A DNA stretch of 64,000 nt from Pseudomonas sp. MM223 (lineage in GTDB: Bacteria > Pseudomonadota > Gammaproteobacteria > Pseudomonadales > Pseudomonadaceae). Position numbers and translations under genes: made by a program. The notes under the pieces were generated by a model that was not told where the DNA came from, ran no database searches, and saw only the letters and a list, made by a program, of their open reading frames with translations. The stretch is taken from NCBI GenBank assembly GCA_947090765.1, contig OX352322.1:2277501-2341500 (forward strand), read 5' to 3'. Of this stretch, positions 13,076 to 22,304 are shown piece by piece. Within the stretch, counting starts at the first letter, position 1. The number at the start of each line of letters is the position of its first letter.

Positions 13076-15845
13076 GCCGGACTCCTGGCTGGGTGGACTC
13101 GGCATGTTGTAACAGGCAGGCCCGGGCGCCGCGTCCACCCCCCGGGTGGAATGGCGGGTGGAATCGGGGCACGGGCCAGGTGGAGGTCAGGCTCAGCAGT
13201 TGCAGTTCGCGCGCCGAACACAGGGCGCTGTCGCGGTCGGCTACGTCGAGCTTGCGGAACAGGTTGTTGATGTGGGTCTTGACCGTGCTCAGGCTGATGA
13301 ACATCGCCTCGGCGATCTGCCCGTTACTCTGCCCACGCGCCATGCGTTGCAGCACTTCCAGCTCGCGGCGCGAGAGCGGCACGATCAATGCGCTGTCCAG
13401 GTTTTCCTTGCTCGCCAGCAATGGCCGGAACAGGGCATTCAGCTGTTCGCGCAAGGGCGCAGGGGCCTTTAGGCCCAGGCGTTCGCGCACCTGGGGCTGC
13501 AGCAGTTGGCGCAAGGGCTCCAGGCAGGCATCGCCCTCGTACTGCAGCAGTTGCCCGAAACCATAGGTGAAGGCCAGTTGCAGCGCCTGTTCAAGGCTGA
13601 GCAAGGCGTCGTCGCGGGCGCCACGGTCCTGTAGCAGGGCCGTGCCAAGCAGCAGTGCGTCGAGCAGCAGGCGGCGATTGCCTTGCGCCTGCGCTTGGGC
13701 CTGCAAGCGCTGCTGGATCTGCCAGGCCTTGTCGCGCTGGCCGAGGTGGCGTTGCACCCAGGCATAGGCCAGCCACTCTTCGGGCAGCAGTTGCTCGCCA
13801 TACTGGCGCTGGCACCAATGCCATTGGTCGAGCCAGTCGGGCAGGTAGTCCTGGTCATTGTCGCGCAAGGCCAGGCGCGCGAGCCAGGCGCCTGCCTGGC
13901 GGTAAAGCGTTATCAAACGGTATTGCCGGGCCAGCCGGCGTACTTCTGCCCAGCGCGCCTTGGCCTGGCCCGTTTCACCCAGGGCCCAGTGCAGGCATGC
14001 CTGGTGGTGGAACACCCAAGGCAGCGCCGCGCTGTGGGGGAAGCCCAGTGCCAGCACTTCGGCCTGGGCCAGGGCGTGACGTGCCTGGGCCAGGCGGTTG
14101 GCCTGCAGCAGTGCCAGGCCTTTGCCCAAGTGGCGGAACAGTTCATAGAAACGCCCCGAACTGCCGGCGGCAGGCAGGTCGGCCATCCCTTGCAGGCGCG
14201 CCCAGGCGGCGTCGTTGGCGCCCTGGGCCAGTTCGATCTGCGCCAGCAACAGTTGCAGCAGGTTGGTGTAGCCGCTCAGGCCAAAACCCTGCAGTTCGCG
14301 CAGGGCCCGGCTGCCTTCGGTGTGGGCCTGCTCCAGTTGGCCCAGCGCAGCCAGGCAGTTGGCGCGGTCAAAATACAGCACCGAGCGCGCCGCGTTATGC
14401 TGGGGAAACTGCTGCAGTGCCCGTGCCGCAAGGGCCAGGGCGTGCCCCAGGTTGCCCCCCAGATAGGCCAGGCGGCTGCGCAGAAACATCACCGTCTGCT
14501 GCACCCGCTCAGGGTGGCGCGGTACTGCCTGGCGGCGCTGCAAGGCGTAGAGCTGGTGCAGGCACTGGCAGGCCTGGGCGATATCGTTGGTGACCATCAC
14601 CGTGGAGGCCTCGGTCACCGCCAGGGTGAAGCTGTCGTTGCCGGCATGGCCGGCTACCTCGTCGAGCACATCGACCAGGGTGTTGACCTTGCCCTCGCGC
14701 AGCAGTTCGAAACCGTGCCGGTCGACGATGTTGAGCACGGCGTCCAGGTCGCGTGCGCGGCCGAACTGGTAAATCGCCTCGGTGTAGCGGCGCTGGGCCA
14801 ACAGCCAGCTGGCAGCCTGGCGATGCAGTTGACGCAGGCGCTGGGGGTCGCGTTGTTCCAGGCGTTGGTAGAGGCTGTTGCGCAGGGCCGGGTGGTAGCG
14901 GTATTCGGCGTGGCTGCCCTGGGCGACTTCGATGATCAGGTCCAGGCGCGACAACTGGCGCAGCGCGGCAGGCACATCGGCATTGGCGGCCAGTTCGCTG
15001 GCAAGGCCTGCATCGAACACCTGGGCCACGGCGGTGTGTTCGAGAAAGGCGCGCAAGGGCACGGGCAAGTGCTGCAGGCGTTCTTCTTCCAGAAACTGCC
15101 GGGCATGGGCATAGGCCTGGCGGGTGATCGGGCGCAGGTCTGCGGGCGCCTGGCCGGTGCTGTGCAGCACCTCGCGGTAGGCCTCGAACCAGAACAACAC
15201 ACCACTGGGCCAGCCTTCGCTACCGGCGCGCAATTGGTACAACGCATCGCTGCCCAGGTTGACGTCGCGGGCCTGTGCCAGCTGGCGCGTCTCTTCGCTG
15301 TCCAGGGCCAGGTCACGGGCGCCCAGCACCGTCAGCCGGCCATCGCGGCGCAAGTGGGCCAGCGGCAGCTGGGGCGGGCCTTCGCTGGCGGCGACCAGGC
15401 GCAACGCGGGCGGCGGGTAGTGCAACAGCGTGTCCAGGTATTGCCAGGCGGGCGCGGCGTTGAGCAGGTGCAGGTCGTCAAGCAGCAACGTCAGCGGCAC
15501 CTGGCGGGCCTCCAGGTCGGCCAGGATCAAACTCCACAGGTGCTCGGCCTGGGGGGCGTCGCGTTGTTGTGCTGGCAGTTGCAGCGCTGCGTGCAAGTGC
15601 AACAGCAGGGCCAATGGCTGGTTTTCGGCGCGGGTCAGGCGCAGCCATGCCCAGGGCCCGCTCAGGCGACGGGCGTACTGGCCGAGCAGCGTGCTCTTGC
15701 CATAGCCCAGCGGTGCTTGCAGGAGCACGACGCTACCTTCGTCCAAGGCGTTGGCCAACGGGTCGAGCAAGCGCGCTCGCACCACCCCTTTGGTCGGCTC
15801 GGCGGGCGGGCGCAGCTGGTTGGGTTTGAGCGCGGGAAAATGCAT
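12981..15845 (-). CDS. LuxR-family LAL (MalT/AlkS-like) transcriptional regulator
   Basis: 954 aa. The N-terminus holds an NTPase domain with Walker A APLGYGKST at residues 45-53 and Walker B-like LTLLLDDLHLL. A long helical TPR-like middle follows. The C-terminal LuxR helix-turn-helix spans roughly 820-880 (LSRRELEVLQRMARG, then STVKTHINNLFRKL). This layout is that of MalT and AlkS. After ARELQLL, where such proteins usually stop, the frame adds about 60 low-complexity residues and enters the dehydrogenase gene. Natural tail or a small indel cannot be decided here. It probably controls the adjacent catabolic genes; the divergent intergenic region at 15846-16120 is the likely target. Confidence 0.9.
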   Translation of the reverse strand: MHFPALKPNQLRPPAEPTKGVVRARLLDPLANALDEGSVVLLQAPLGYGKSTLLGQYARRLSGPWAWLRLTRAENQPLALLLHLHAALQLPAQQRDAPQAEHLWSLILADLEARQVPLTLLLDDLHLLNAAPAWQYLDTLLHYPPPALRLVAASEGPPQLPLAHLRRDGRLTVLGARDLALDSEETRQLAQARDVNLGSDALYQLRAGSEGWPSGVLFWFEAYREVLHSTGQAPADLRPITRQAYAHARQFLEEERLQHLPVPLRAFLEHTAVAQVFDAGLASELAANADVPAALRQLSRLDLIIEVAQGSHAEYRYHPALRNSLYQRLEQRDPQRLRQLHRQAASWLLAQRRYTEAIYQFGRARDLDAVLNIVDRHGFELLREGKVNTLVDVLDEVAGHAGNDSFTLAVTEASTVMVTNDIAQACQCLHQLYALQRRQAVPRHPERVQQTVMFLRSRLAYLGGNLGHALALAARALQQFPQHNAARSVLYFDRANCLAALGQLEQAHTEGSRALRELQGFGLSGYTNLLQLLLAQIELAQGANDAAWARLQGMADLPAAGSSGRFYELFRHLGKGLALLQANRLAQARHALAQAEVLALGFPHSAALPWVFHHQACLHWALGETGQAKARWAEVRRLARQYRLITLYRQAGAWLARLALRDNDQDYLPDWLDQWHWCQRQYGEQLLPEEWLAYAWVQRHLGQRDKAWQIQQRLQAQAQAQGNRRLLLDALLLGTALLQDRGARDDALLSLEQALQLAFTYGFGQLLQYEGDACLEPLRQLLQPQVRERLGLKAPAPLREQLNALFRPLLASKENLDSALIVPLSRRELEVLQRMARGQSNGQIAEAMFISLSTVKTHINNLFRKLDVADRDSALCSARELQLLSLTSTWPVPRFHPPFHPGGGRGARACLLQHAESTQPGVRHAQLHRPIARYHLCCPRVARPEPPLPTTDWL

Positions 15846-16120
15846 GGCCAGCAGGTTCCATCGGTTTGGCCAGACATCCTAGCCGAGCACACGCCCGGTG
15901 CGGGGAAATTCTGCAGGGGGAGGGCGGTGGCTTGCTGTGCAGAGTTGAACGGCAGTTTCAGGTTTGCGATGGCGCTGTTCAGGTTTGCTTTGAAAGGCGT
16001 TTAGTGTGGTGGAGGATTTAATCCATCTCATTGATTTATAACGTTTTTATGAATCATCAAGAAGCTGGCAACCATCTTGCTTAGCGTCATGGCACGTGTG
16101 AACAGTGAGTTGGACCGACC
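15846..16120. other. Divergent regulatory region between LAL gene and Lva-like operon
   Basis: 275 nt with no gene. The left part serves the minus-strand LAL gene, but no convincing sigma-70 boxes were found for it. The right part contains the -24/-12 element at 16066-16081 and an AT-rich stretch (about 16015-16060) that could bind IHF or an activator. Confidence 0.5.
16066..16081 (+). promoter_or_regulatory. Sigma-54 (-24/-12) promoter of Lva-like operon
   Basis: TGGCAACCATCTTGCT fits the sigma-54 consensus TGGCACG-N4-TTGCW. GG (16067-16068) and GC (16079-16080) are separated by exactly 10 nt and the TTGC box is perfect. Transcription should start near 16092, giving a leader of about 30 nt before ATG 16121. 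A PrpR-like sigma-54 activator is encoded in the same locus. Confidence 0.75.
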
Positions 16121-17170
16121 ATGCCAAGCAGTCATTTCGTGCAGCAATCCAGTGCTCGCATCGACGTCGCAGACGCCCATGAGGTGCTGTCTGCCTATCT
16201 ACAAGAGCGCCTTCACGGCCAGCCCGTGCGCATTACCCATAGCGAGCGATTGTCGGGTGGCGCCATCCAGGAAAACTGGTTGCTCAAGGCCGAGGTCGCC
16301 GGTGTGCCGCAGCGTTGGGTACTGCGTACCGATGCGGCTTCCGCCGTGGCCGCCAGCATGAGCCGCGAGCAGGAGTTCGCGGTGCTCAGCGCCGTTCACC
16401 AAGTGGGCGTGAAGGTGCCCGAGCCGTTGTGGCTGTGCCAGACGCCGCAGGTGATCGGGCGCGATTTCTTCATCATGCAGGCGCTGGCCGGCAACGCTGG
16501 CGGCCACCGCTTGACCAGCAGCCAAGGCGCCCCCGAGGGCAACCCGGTGCTGTGCCGGGCGCTTGGGGCCAACCTCGCACGCTTGCACCAGCTGCGCCCA
16601 CCGCACGCGGCGCTGGCGTTCCTGCCTGCACCGGTGGCCGACGCCGTGCAGGCCAGTGTCGACCAGTACCGCCTGTTTCTCGATGCCTTACCGGGCAGCC
16701 ACCCCATCATCGAGTGGGGCCTGCGCTGGTGCGAGCTGAACAAACCTGCCCCCCTTGCCACCTGCCTGATCCACCGTGACTACCGCACCGGCAACTACAT
16801 GGTCGAGGGCGGTGAGCAGTGCGGCGTGCTGGACTGGGAGTTCGCCGGCTGGGGCGACCCTCGCGAAGACCTGGGCTGGTTCACCGCACGCTGCTGGCGG
16901 TTTACCCGACCGGACCTGGAAGCAGGCGGCATCGGCCGCCTGGACGACCTGCTCGCCGGCTACCGCAGCGTCTCGTCACTCGACCTGGACAGCGACACGC
17001 TGCGTTTCTGGCAGGTCATGGCCCACTTGCGCTGGGCGGTCATCGCCCTGCAGCAGGCCGAACGCCACGCATCAGGCCAGCAACGTTCGCTGGAACTGGC
17101 GTTGACCGGGCGCATGGTCAGCGAACTTGAACAGGAACTGCTGTTGCTCACCCAAGGAGGCCGCGCATGA
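16121..17170 (+). CDS. LvaA-like phosphotransferase (APH family)
   Basis: 349 aa protein of the aminoglycoside-phosphotransferase/kinase fold. The catalytic loop HRDYRTGN (about 217-224) gives the H-x-D-x4-N pattern, and the metal-binding LDWEFAGWGDP follows near 236. Members paired with an acyl-CoA dehydrogenase are acyl-CoA kinases. LvaA of P. putida phosphorylates 4-hydroxyvaleryl-CoA in levulinate breakdown, and the mammalian ACAD10/11 enzymes fuse the same domains. Here it overlaps the DUF6285 gene by ATGA, as in lvaAB. It is therefore expected to phosphorylate a 4-hydroxyacyl-CoA, not an antibiotic (inference from context). The ribosome site is weak. Confidence 0.82.
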   Translation: MPSSHFVQQSSARIDVADAHEVLSAYLQERLHGQPVRITHSERLSGGAIQENWLLKAEVAGVPQRWVLRTDAASAVAASMSREQEFAVLSAVHQVGVKVPEPLWLCQTPQVIGRDFFIMQALAGNAGGHRLTSSQGAPEGNPVLCRALGANLARLHQLRPPHAALAFLPAPVADAVQASVDQYRLFLDALPGSHPIIEWGLRWCELNKPAPLATCLIHRDYRTGNYMVEGGEQCGVLDWEFAGWGDPREDLGWFTARCWRFTRPDLEAGGIGRLDDLLAGYRSVSSLDLDSDTLRFWQVMAHLRWAVIALQQAERHASGQQRSLELALTGRMVSELEQELLLLTQGGRA

Positions 17171-17529
17171 ACCAGCCCGATGCCCAGGACTTGCTGCTGA
17201 CGGCGCGTGACGTTGTGCTCAAGCAGTTGTTGCCCGCATTGCCGGCGCACTTGCACTACGAGGTGCGGATGGTAGCCAGCGCCCTGCTGATCGCCAGCCG
17301 CGAGGCTGCCCAGGGGGCGGCCTGTGCCGCGGTCGAACGCCAGGCCATGGCTGGGCTGCTACAAGGCCAGCCCTCGCCCGAGCAAGCCCGTAGCAAGCTC
17401 GCCCAGCGCATTCGCCAGGGGGCCTACGACCAGGCCGGCGAGCCCCGCGCCCGCCTGCTGGCGGCACTGCGCACCATCAACCGTGCACAACTGAGTATCA
17501 GCAACCCAAAGGTGCTGGCCCATGACTGA
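17167..17529 (+). CDS. LvaB-like DUF6285 protein, kinase partner
   Basis: 120 aa, mostly helical, with no catalytic motif. Size, position and the ATGA overlap with the kinase gene match LvaB of P. putida, a small protein needed for LvaA activity. Features include HLHYEVRMVASALLIASREA early on and an Arg-rich RARLLAALRTINRAQLSISNP-type end. Its stop overlaps the next start by 8 nt, so production is translationally coupled. Its biochemical role is presumably to support the kinase; this is by analogy only. Confidence 0.75.
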   Translation: MNQPDAQDLLLTARDVVLKQLLPALPAHLHYEVRMVASALLIASREAAQGAACAAVERQAMAGLLQGQPSPEQARSKLAQRIRQGAYDQAGEPRARLLAALRTINRAQLSISNPKVLAHD

Positions 17530-18241
17530 ACAACCTGCACAGCCCGTGCGCCGCCGCCGCTGCTACCTGGTGCGCCATGGCCATGTCGACTACTTCGACG
17601 CCAGCGGCCGCCCCCTCGACCCGCGCAACGTGCCGTTGTCGGCCAAGGGCGTAGCCCAGGCCCAGGCGCTGGGCCAGGTGCTGGCGCAGACGCCATTCGA
17701 CCGCGCGGTGTGCTCGGACTACCCGCGCACCCGGCAAACCCTCGACCAGCTCCTGGGCGGCCGCATCCAGCCGGTGGAAGAGCGCGCGGCGTTTCGCGAA
17801 ATCCGTGCCGGCCGCCTGCGGGAAATCCCCCGCGAATGCCTGCACCGCGAAGTGGCCCAGGCCTACCAGCTCGCCGATCGCGCCGATGCAGCCTTTTTGC
17901 GCGGCGAGACGTGGCTGGCATTCCAGCAACGCGTGCTGGGCAGTTTCCAGCAGTTGCTGGGCACGCCGGACTGGAACGCGCTGTTGCTGGTCACCCACGA
18001 TGCGGTCAACCGCATCCTCCTGGCCTGGGCCTGCGGCGCCGGCCTTGGCGCCTTGGCCGCCTTTGAGCAGGACCCGGCCTGCCTGAACATCGTCGATATC
18101 GACATGGCCGGCCCGCAGGTGCTGCGTGCCTACATCCGCACCCTCAACTACTCAGCCTACGACCCTGCCAAGGCAACGTTCGACCAGACCGTCATGGAGC
18201 ACGTGCACGCCTCCATCGACCCGCGTCGCCTGCTCGCCTGA
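17522..18241 (+). CDS. Histidine phosphatase family protein inside Lva-like operon
   Basis: 239 aa. The phosphohistidine motif LVRHGHVDYF sits near residues 16-25, and the second catalytic His lies in LLVTHDAVNR near 160. CSDYPRTRQTL provides the usual conserved Arg. The phosphoglycerate-mutase-like family includes phosphatases for many small phosphates. It overlaps DUF6285 by 8 nt and is followed after 30 nt by the dehydrogenase, so it is a genuine operon member. The levulinate operon of P. putida KT2440, as I recall it, lacks such a gene. A role in removing a phosphate from an intermediate or dead-end phosphoacyl-CoA is a hypothesis. Confidence 0.85.
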   Translation: MTEQPAQPVRRRRCYLVRHGHVDYFDASGRPLDPRNVPLSAKGVAQAQALGQVLAQTPFDRAVCSDYPRTRQTLDQLLGGRIQPVEERAAFREIRAGRLREIPRECLHREVAQAYQLADRADAAFLRGETWLAFQQRVLGSFQQLLGTPDWNALLLVTHDAVNRILLAWACGAGLGALAAFEQDPACLNIVDIDMAGPQVLRAYIRTLNYSAYDPAKATFDQTVMEHVHASIDPRRLLA

Positions 18242-18271
18242 CCCCTGATGACCCTGTTAAGGAATACCGCC

Positions 18272-19447
<1,176 letters not shown>

Positions 19448-19451
<4 letters not shown>

Positions 19452-20206
19452 ACCTAAGTAGCTATCGCGACCAGGTGGTGATGATCACCGGCGCCGCCAG
19501 CGGCTTTGGCGCCTTGCTGGCCGAGCGCCTGGCCGGGCTGGGTGCCCGGCTGGTGCTCGGCGACCGCGACGTGGCGGGCCTGGAGCGGGTGGCCGGCACA
19601 TTGCGCGAGGCCGGCGCCACGGTGTTGGCGGTGCCGTGCGACGTGACCCGTGAGGTGCAGGTCAAGGCGTTGGTGGACGCGGCCATGGCCACCTTTGACC
19701 GCCTCGATGTGGGGGTGAACAACGCCGGTATCCTTACGCCGATGAAGCGCTTCGTCGACACCACCGAAGAAGAGCTGGACCGCAGCCACGCGGTCAACAC
19801 CAAGGGCGTGTTCTTCTGCATGCAGCAGCAGATCCGCCAGATGTTGCCGCAAGGTGGCGGGGTGATCCTCAACATCGCCTCCATGGCCGGGCTTGGCGGG
19901 GCGCCCAAGCTGGCCGCCTATGCCGCGGCCAAGCATGCGGTGGTCGGGCTGACCCGAACCGCAGCGGTCGAATATGCCCGCCGAGGCATTCGCGTCAATG
20001 CGCTGTGCCCGTTCTACAGCGCCACGCCCATGGTGACCGGGAGCGACGTGGGCGAGCAGCAGGCGTTTCTCGCCCAAGGCTCGCCGATGAAGCGCCTGGG
20101 CACCCCCGAGGAAATCGTTGCGGCCATGTTGATGCTATGTGCCCGTGAAAACAGCTACATGACCGGCCAGGCGATTGCCGTGGACGGGGGGATCTCGGCC
20201 TTCTGA
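19448..20206 (+). CDS. LvaD-like short-chain dehydrogenase/reductase
   Basis: 252 aa classical SDR: TGAASGFG near 14-21, NNAG near 93, Ser in NIASMAG and the Y-x3-K motif AYAAAKHA near 157, then YMTGQAIAVDGG at the end. It occupies the lvaD position, after the LvaC-like gene with an ATGA overlap. LvaD reduces the 4-keto group of levulinyl-CoA to the 4-hydroxyl that LvaA phosphorylates; by analogy this enzyme would make or interconvert the 4-hydroxyacyl-CoA. Substrate range is not readable from sequence. Confidence 0.85.
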
Positions 20207-20246
20207 GGCCTTGCCCGCAGTGCCCCGGTGACGAAACCGCGGGCGC

Positions 20247-20286
20247 TGTCATGAACTGAAAAACCGTTGTCGTCCGATGATAAGCG
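20247..20286 (+). promoter_or_regulatory. Putative AraC-type operator/promoter of the oxidoreductase-dioxygenase genes
   Basis: TGTCATGAACTGAAAA followed 16 nt later by ATGATAAGC. The same arrangement, TGTCATCAACTGAAAA plus ATGTTAAGC with identical spacing, occurs at 26513-26552. Both lie about 115-118 nt before a start codon. CTGAAA and GATAAG could be -35 and -10 boxes with 17 nt between. The TGTC and TGTCG halves 21 nt apart would suit an AraC dimer. Confidence 0.55.
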
Positions 20287-20364
20287 GCACATTACGCAAC
20301 GGCCTAAATTGCCCTTCAAGACGAATGTTGCTGTTCTACAAAAACTACAAGAAGGGAGATTGGC

Positions 20365-21345
20365 ATGGCCAAAGCGGTACGTTTCTACGAAACCGGAGGG
20401 CCTGAGGTCCTGCGTTACGAAGACGTCGAAGTCGGCGAACCGGGCCCTGGGCAGGTACGCCTGCGCCACGTGGCGGTTGGCCTGAACTACGCCGACACTT
20501 ATTTCCGCAACGGCACCTATCCAATCCCGCTGGCCAATGGCATGGGCGTGGAAGCGTCCGGTGTGGTTCAGGCGGTGGGCGAGGGTGTCAGCCACGTCGC
20601 GGTCGGCGACCGGGTGACCTACACCGGTTTCATGAACACCCTTGGCGCCTACAGCACCGAGCGCCTGATCCTTGCCGCACCGCTGATCAAGCTGCCCGAA
20701 ACCATCGCGTTCGAAACCGCCGCAGCCATGACCATGCGTGGCCTTACGGCGTCGTACCTGATGCGCCGCCTGTACGACTTCAAGCCAGGTGACAGCATCC
20801 TGCTGCACGCCGCTGCGGGTGGTGTCGGGCTTATTGTTTCGCAGTGGGCCAAGCTGCTTGGCCTGACCGTGATCGGCACCGTCTCCACCGACGCCAAGGC
20901 TGAAGTGGCGCGTGCCCATGGTTGCGACCACACCATCAACTACAGCCATGAAGACGTGGCCAAGCGCGTGCGCGAGCTGACCGATGGCGTGGGCGTCAAC
21001 GTGGTGTTCGACAGCGTTGGGCGTGACACCTTCATGGGCTCGCTGGACTCGCTCAAGCGCCGTGGCCTGATGGTTTGCGTGGGCACCGCCTCCGGTACCA
21101 TCGAGCCGTTCAACCCGCAGATCCTGGCGATGAAGGGGTCGTTGTTCATGACCCGCCCGGCACTGGCCGACTATATCGCCGACCCGGCCGAAAAAGCCGC
21201 CCTGGCAGGCGAGCTGTTCGGCCATGTGGGCAGCGGCCGCATCAAGATCGAGATCAACCAGCACTATGCCCTGCAGGACGCAGTCCAGGCGCACCGTGAC
21301 CTGGAGTCTCGCAAGACGACTGGCTCTTCGATCTTCGTCATCTGA
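20365..21345 (+). CDS. NADPH:quinone oxidoreductase-like protein (zeta-crystallin type)
   Basis: 326 aa of the medium-chain dehydrogenase superfamily without the zinc ligands, as in quinone oxidoreductases. Seen: GPGQVRLRHVAVGLNYADTYFR near residues 28-49, the nucleotide-binding HAAAGGVG near 150, and VFDSVG near 214. ATG 20365 follows AAGGGAG. The dioxygenase gene begins 13 nt after its stop, so they form one unit. A role in reducing an enone or quinone-like intermediate fits the catabolic setting, but stress functions are equally common in this family. Confidence 0.85.
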   Translation: MAKAVRFYETGGPEVLRYEDVEVGEPGPGQVRLRHVAVGLNYADTYFRNGTYPIPLANGMGVEASGVVQAVGEGVSHVAVGDRVTYTGFMNTLGAYSTERLILAAPLIKLPETIAFETAAAMTMRGLTASYLMRRLYDFKPGDSILLHAAAGGVGLIVSQWAKLLGLTVIGTVSTDAKAEVARAHGCDHTINYSHEDVAKRVRELTDGVGVNVVFDSVGRDTFMGSLDSLKRRGLMVCVGTASGTIEPFNPQILAMKGSLFMTRPALADYIADPAEKAALAGELFGHVGSGRIKIEINQHYALQDAVQAHRDLESRKTTGSSIFVI

Positions 21346-21358
21346 GGAGAGCACTGCC

Positions 21359-22207
21359 ATGCAAGTCGAACAATTGACCTGCGCCATTGGCGCCGAGCTG
21401 GTCGGCGTCAGGCTGGCCGATGCCATCCACGATGACGGCCTGTTCGCCGAGATCCGCGCCCAGTTACTTAAGCACCGGGTGCTGTTCTTGCGTGACCAGG
21501 ACATCAGCCGCGCCGAGCATGTGGCGTTCGCCCGCCGCTTCGGCGAGCTGGAGGACCACCCGGTGGTGGGCAGCGACCCGCAGCACCCAGGCCTGGTGCA
21601 GATCTACAAGTCGCCAGACACCCCGGTGGACCGCTACGAGAATGCCTGGCACACCGACGCCACCTGGCGCGAAAAGCCCCCCATGGGCTGCGTGCTGCGC
21701 TGCGTCGAAAGCCCGGGGGTGGGCGGCGACACCATGTGGACCAACATGGTGCTGGCCTACGACAACCTGCCAAGCGAGATCAAGGCGCGCATTGAGGGGC
21801 TGCGCGCTCGTCACAGTATCGAGGCCAGCTTCGGCGCGGCCATGCCGATCGAAAAGCGCCTGGCCCTCAAGGCGCGCTTCCCGGATGCCGAGCACCCGGT
21901 GGTGCGTACCCACCCGGAAACCGGCGAGAAAGTGCTGTTCGTCAACGCCTTCGCCACCCATTTCAGCAACTACCACACCCCCGAGCGCGTGCGCTTCGGC
22001 CAGGACGCCAACCCCGGCGCCGGTGAGTTGCTGCGTTACCTGCTCAGCCAGGCGTACATCCCCGAGTATCAGGTGCGCTGGCGCTGGAAGCCTAACAGCA
22101 TTGCCATCTGGGACAACCGCAGTACCCAGCATTACGCCGTCATGGATTACCCCGCCTGCCACCGCAAGATGGAACGCGCCGGGATCATGGGGGATGCAAC
22201 TTTCTGA
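21359..22207 (+). CDS. TauD/TfdA-family 2-oxoglutarate-dependent dioxygenase
   Basis: 282 aa. The iron triad is visible: H-x-D in AWHTDATWRE (about residues 97-99) and the distal His in RSTQHYAVMDY (about 257). The 2-oxoglutarate-binding Arg lies in HRKMERAGI. The family hydroxylates next to sulfonate, ether, sulfate-ester or carboxylate groups (TauD, TfdA, AtsK). ATG 21359 follows GAGGAGAG; earlier in-frame starts lie inside the oxidoreductase gene. It would oxygenate the substrate early in the pathway; a sulfur-containing substrate is possible given the YeiH-like exporter nearby, but this is speculative. Confidence 0.88.
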   Translation: MQVEQLTCAIGAELVGVRLADAIHDDGLFAEIRAQLLKHRVLFLRDQDISRAEHVAFARRFGELEDHPVVGSDPQHPGLVQIYKSPDTPVDRYENAWHTDATWREKPPMGCVLRCVESPGVGGDTMWTNMVLAYDNLPSEIKARIEGLRARHSIEASFGAAMPIEKRLALKARFPDAEHPVVRTHPETGEKVLFVNAFATHFSNYHTPERVRFGQDANPGAGELLRYLLSQAYIPEYQVRWRWKPNSIAIWDNRSTQHYAVMDYPACHRKMERAGIMGDATF

Positions 22208-22219
22208 CTCGTCAGACAC

Positions 22220-22244
22220 GTTGGGGCCGCAATGCGGCCCCAAC
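22220..22244 (+). terminator. Stem-loop after the dioxygenase gene
   Basis: Near-perfect dyad GTTGGGGCCGCA, one-base loop, TGCGGCCCCAAC. There is no T tract behind it, so it may be a 3' stabilising or attenuating hairpin rather than a full terminator. Confidence 0.5.
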
Positions 22245-22304
22245 CGCTACGCGATAGCCTGTAAGCAATAACAACAAAAAAACTCAGATATCCGAGGAGG
22301 CAGC

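Noticed and set aside
16121..17170. Aminoglycoside resistance gene
   Set aside because: The kinase motifs are present, but DUF6285 and ACAD partners show the acyl-CoA kinase class rather than antibiotic modification.
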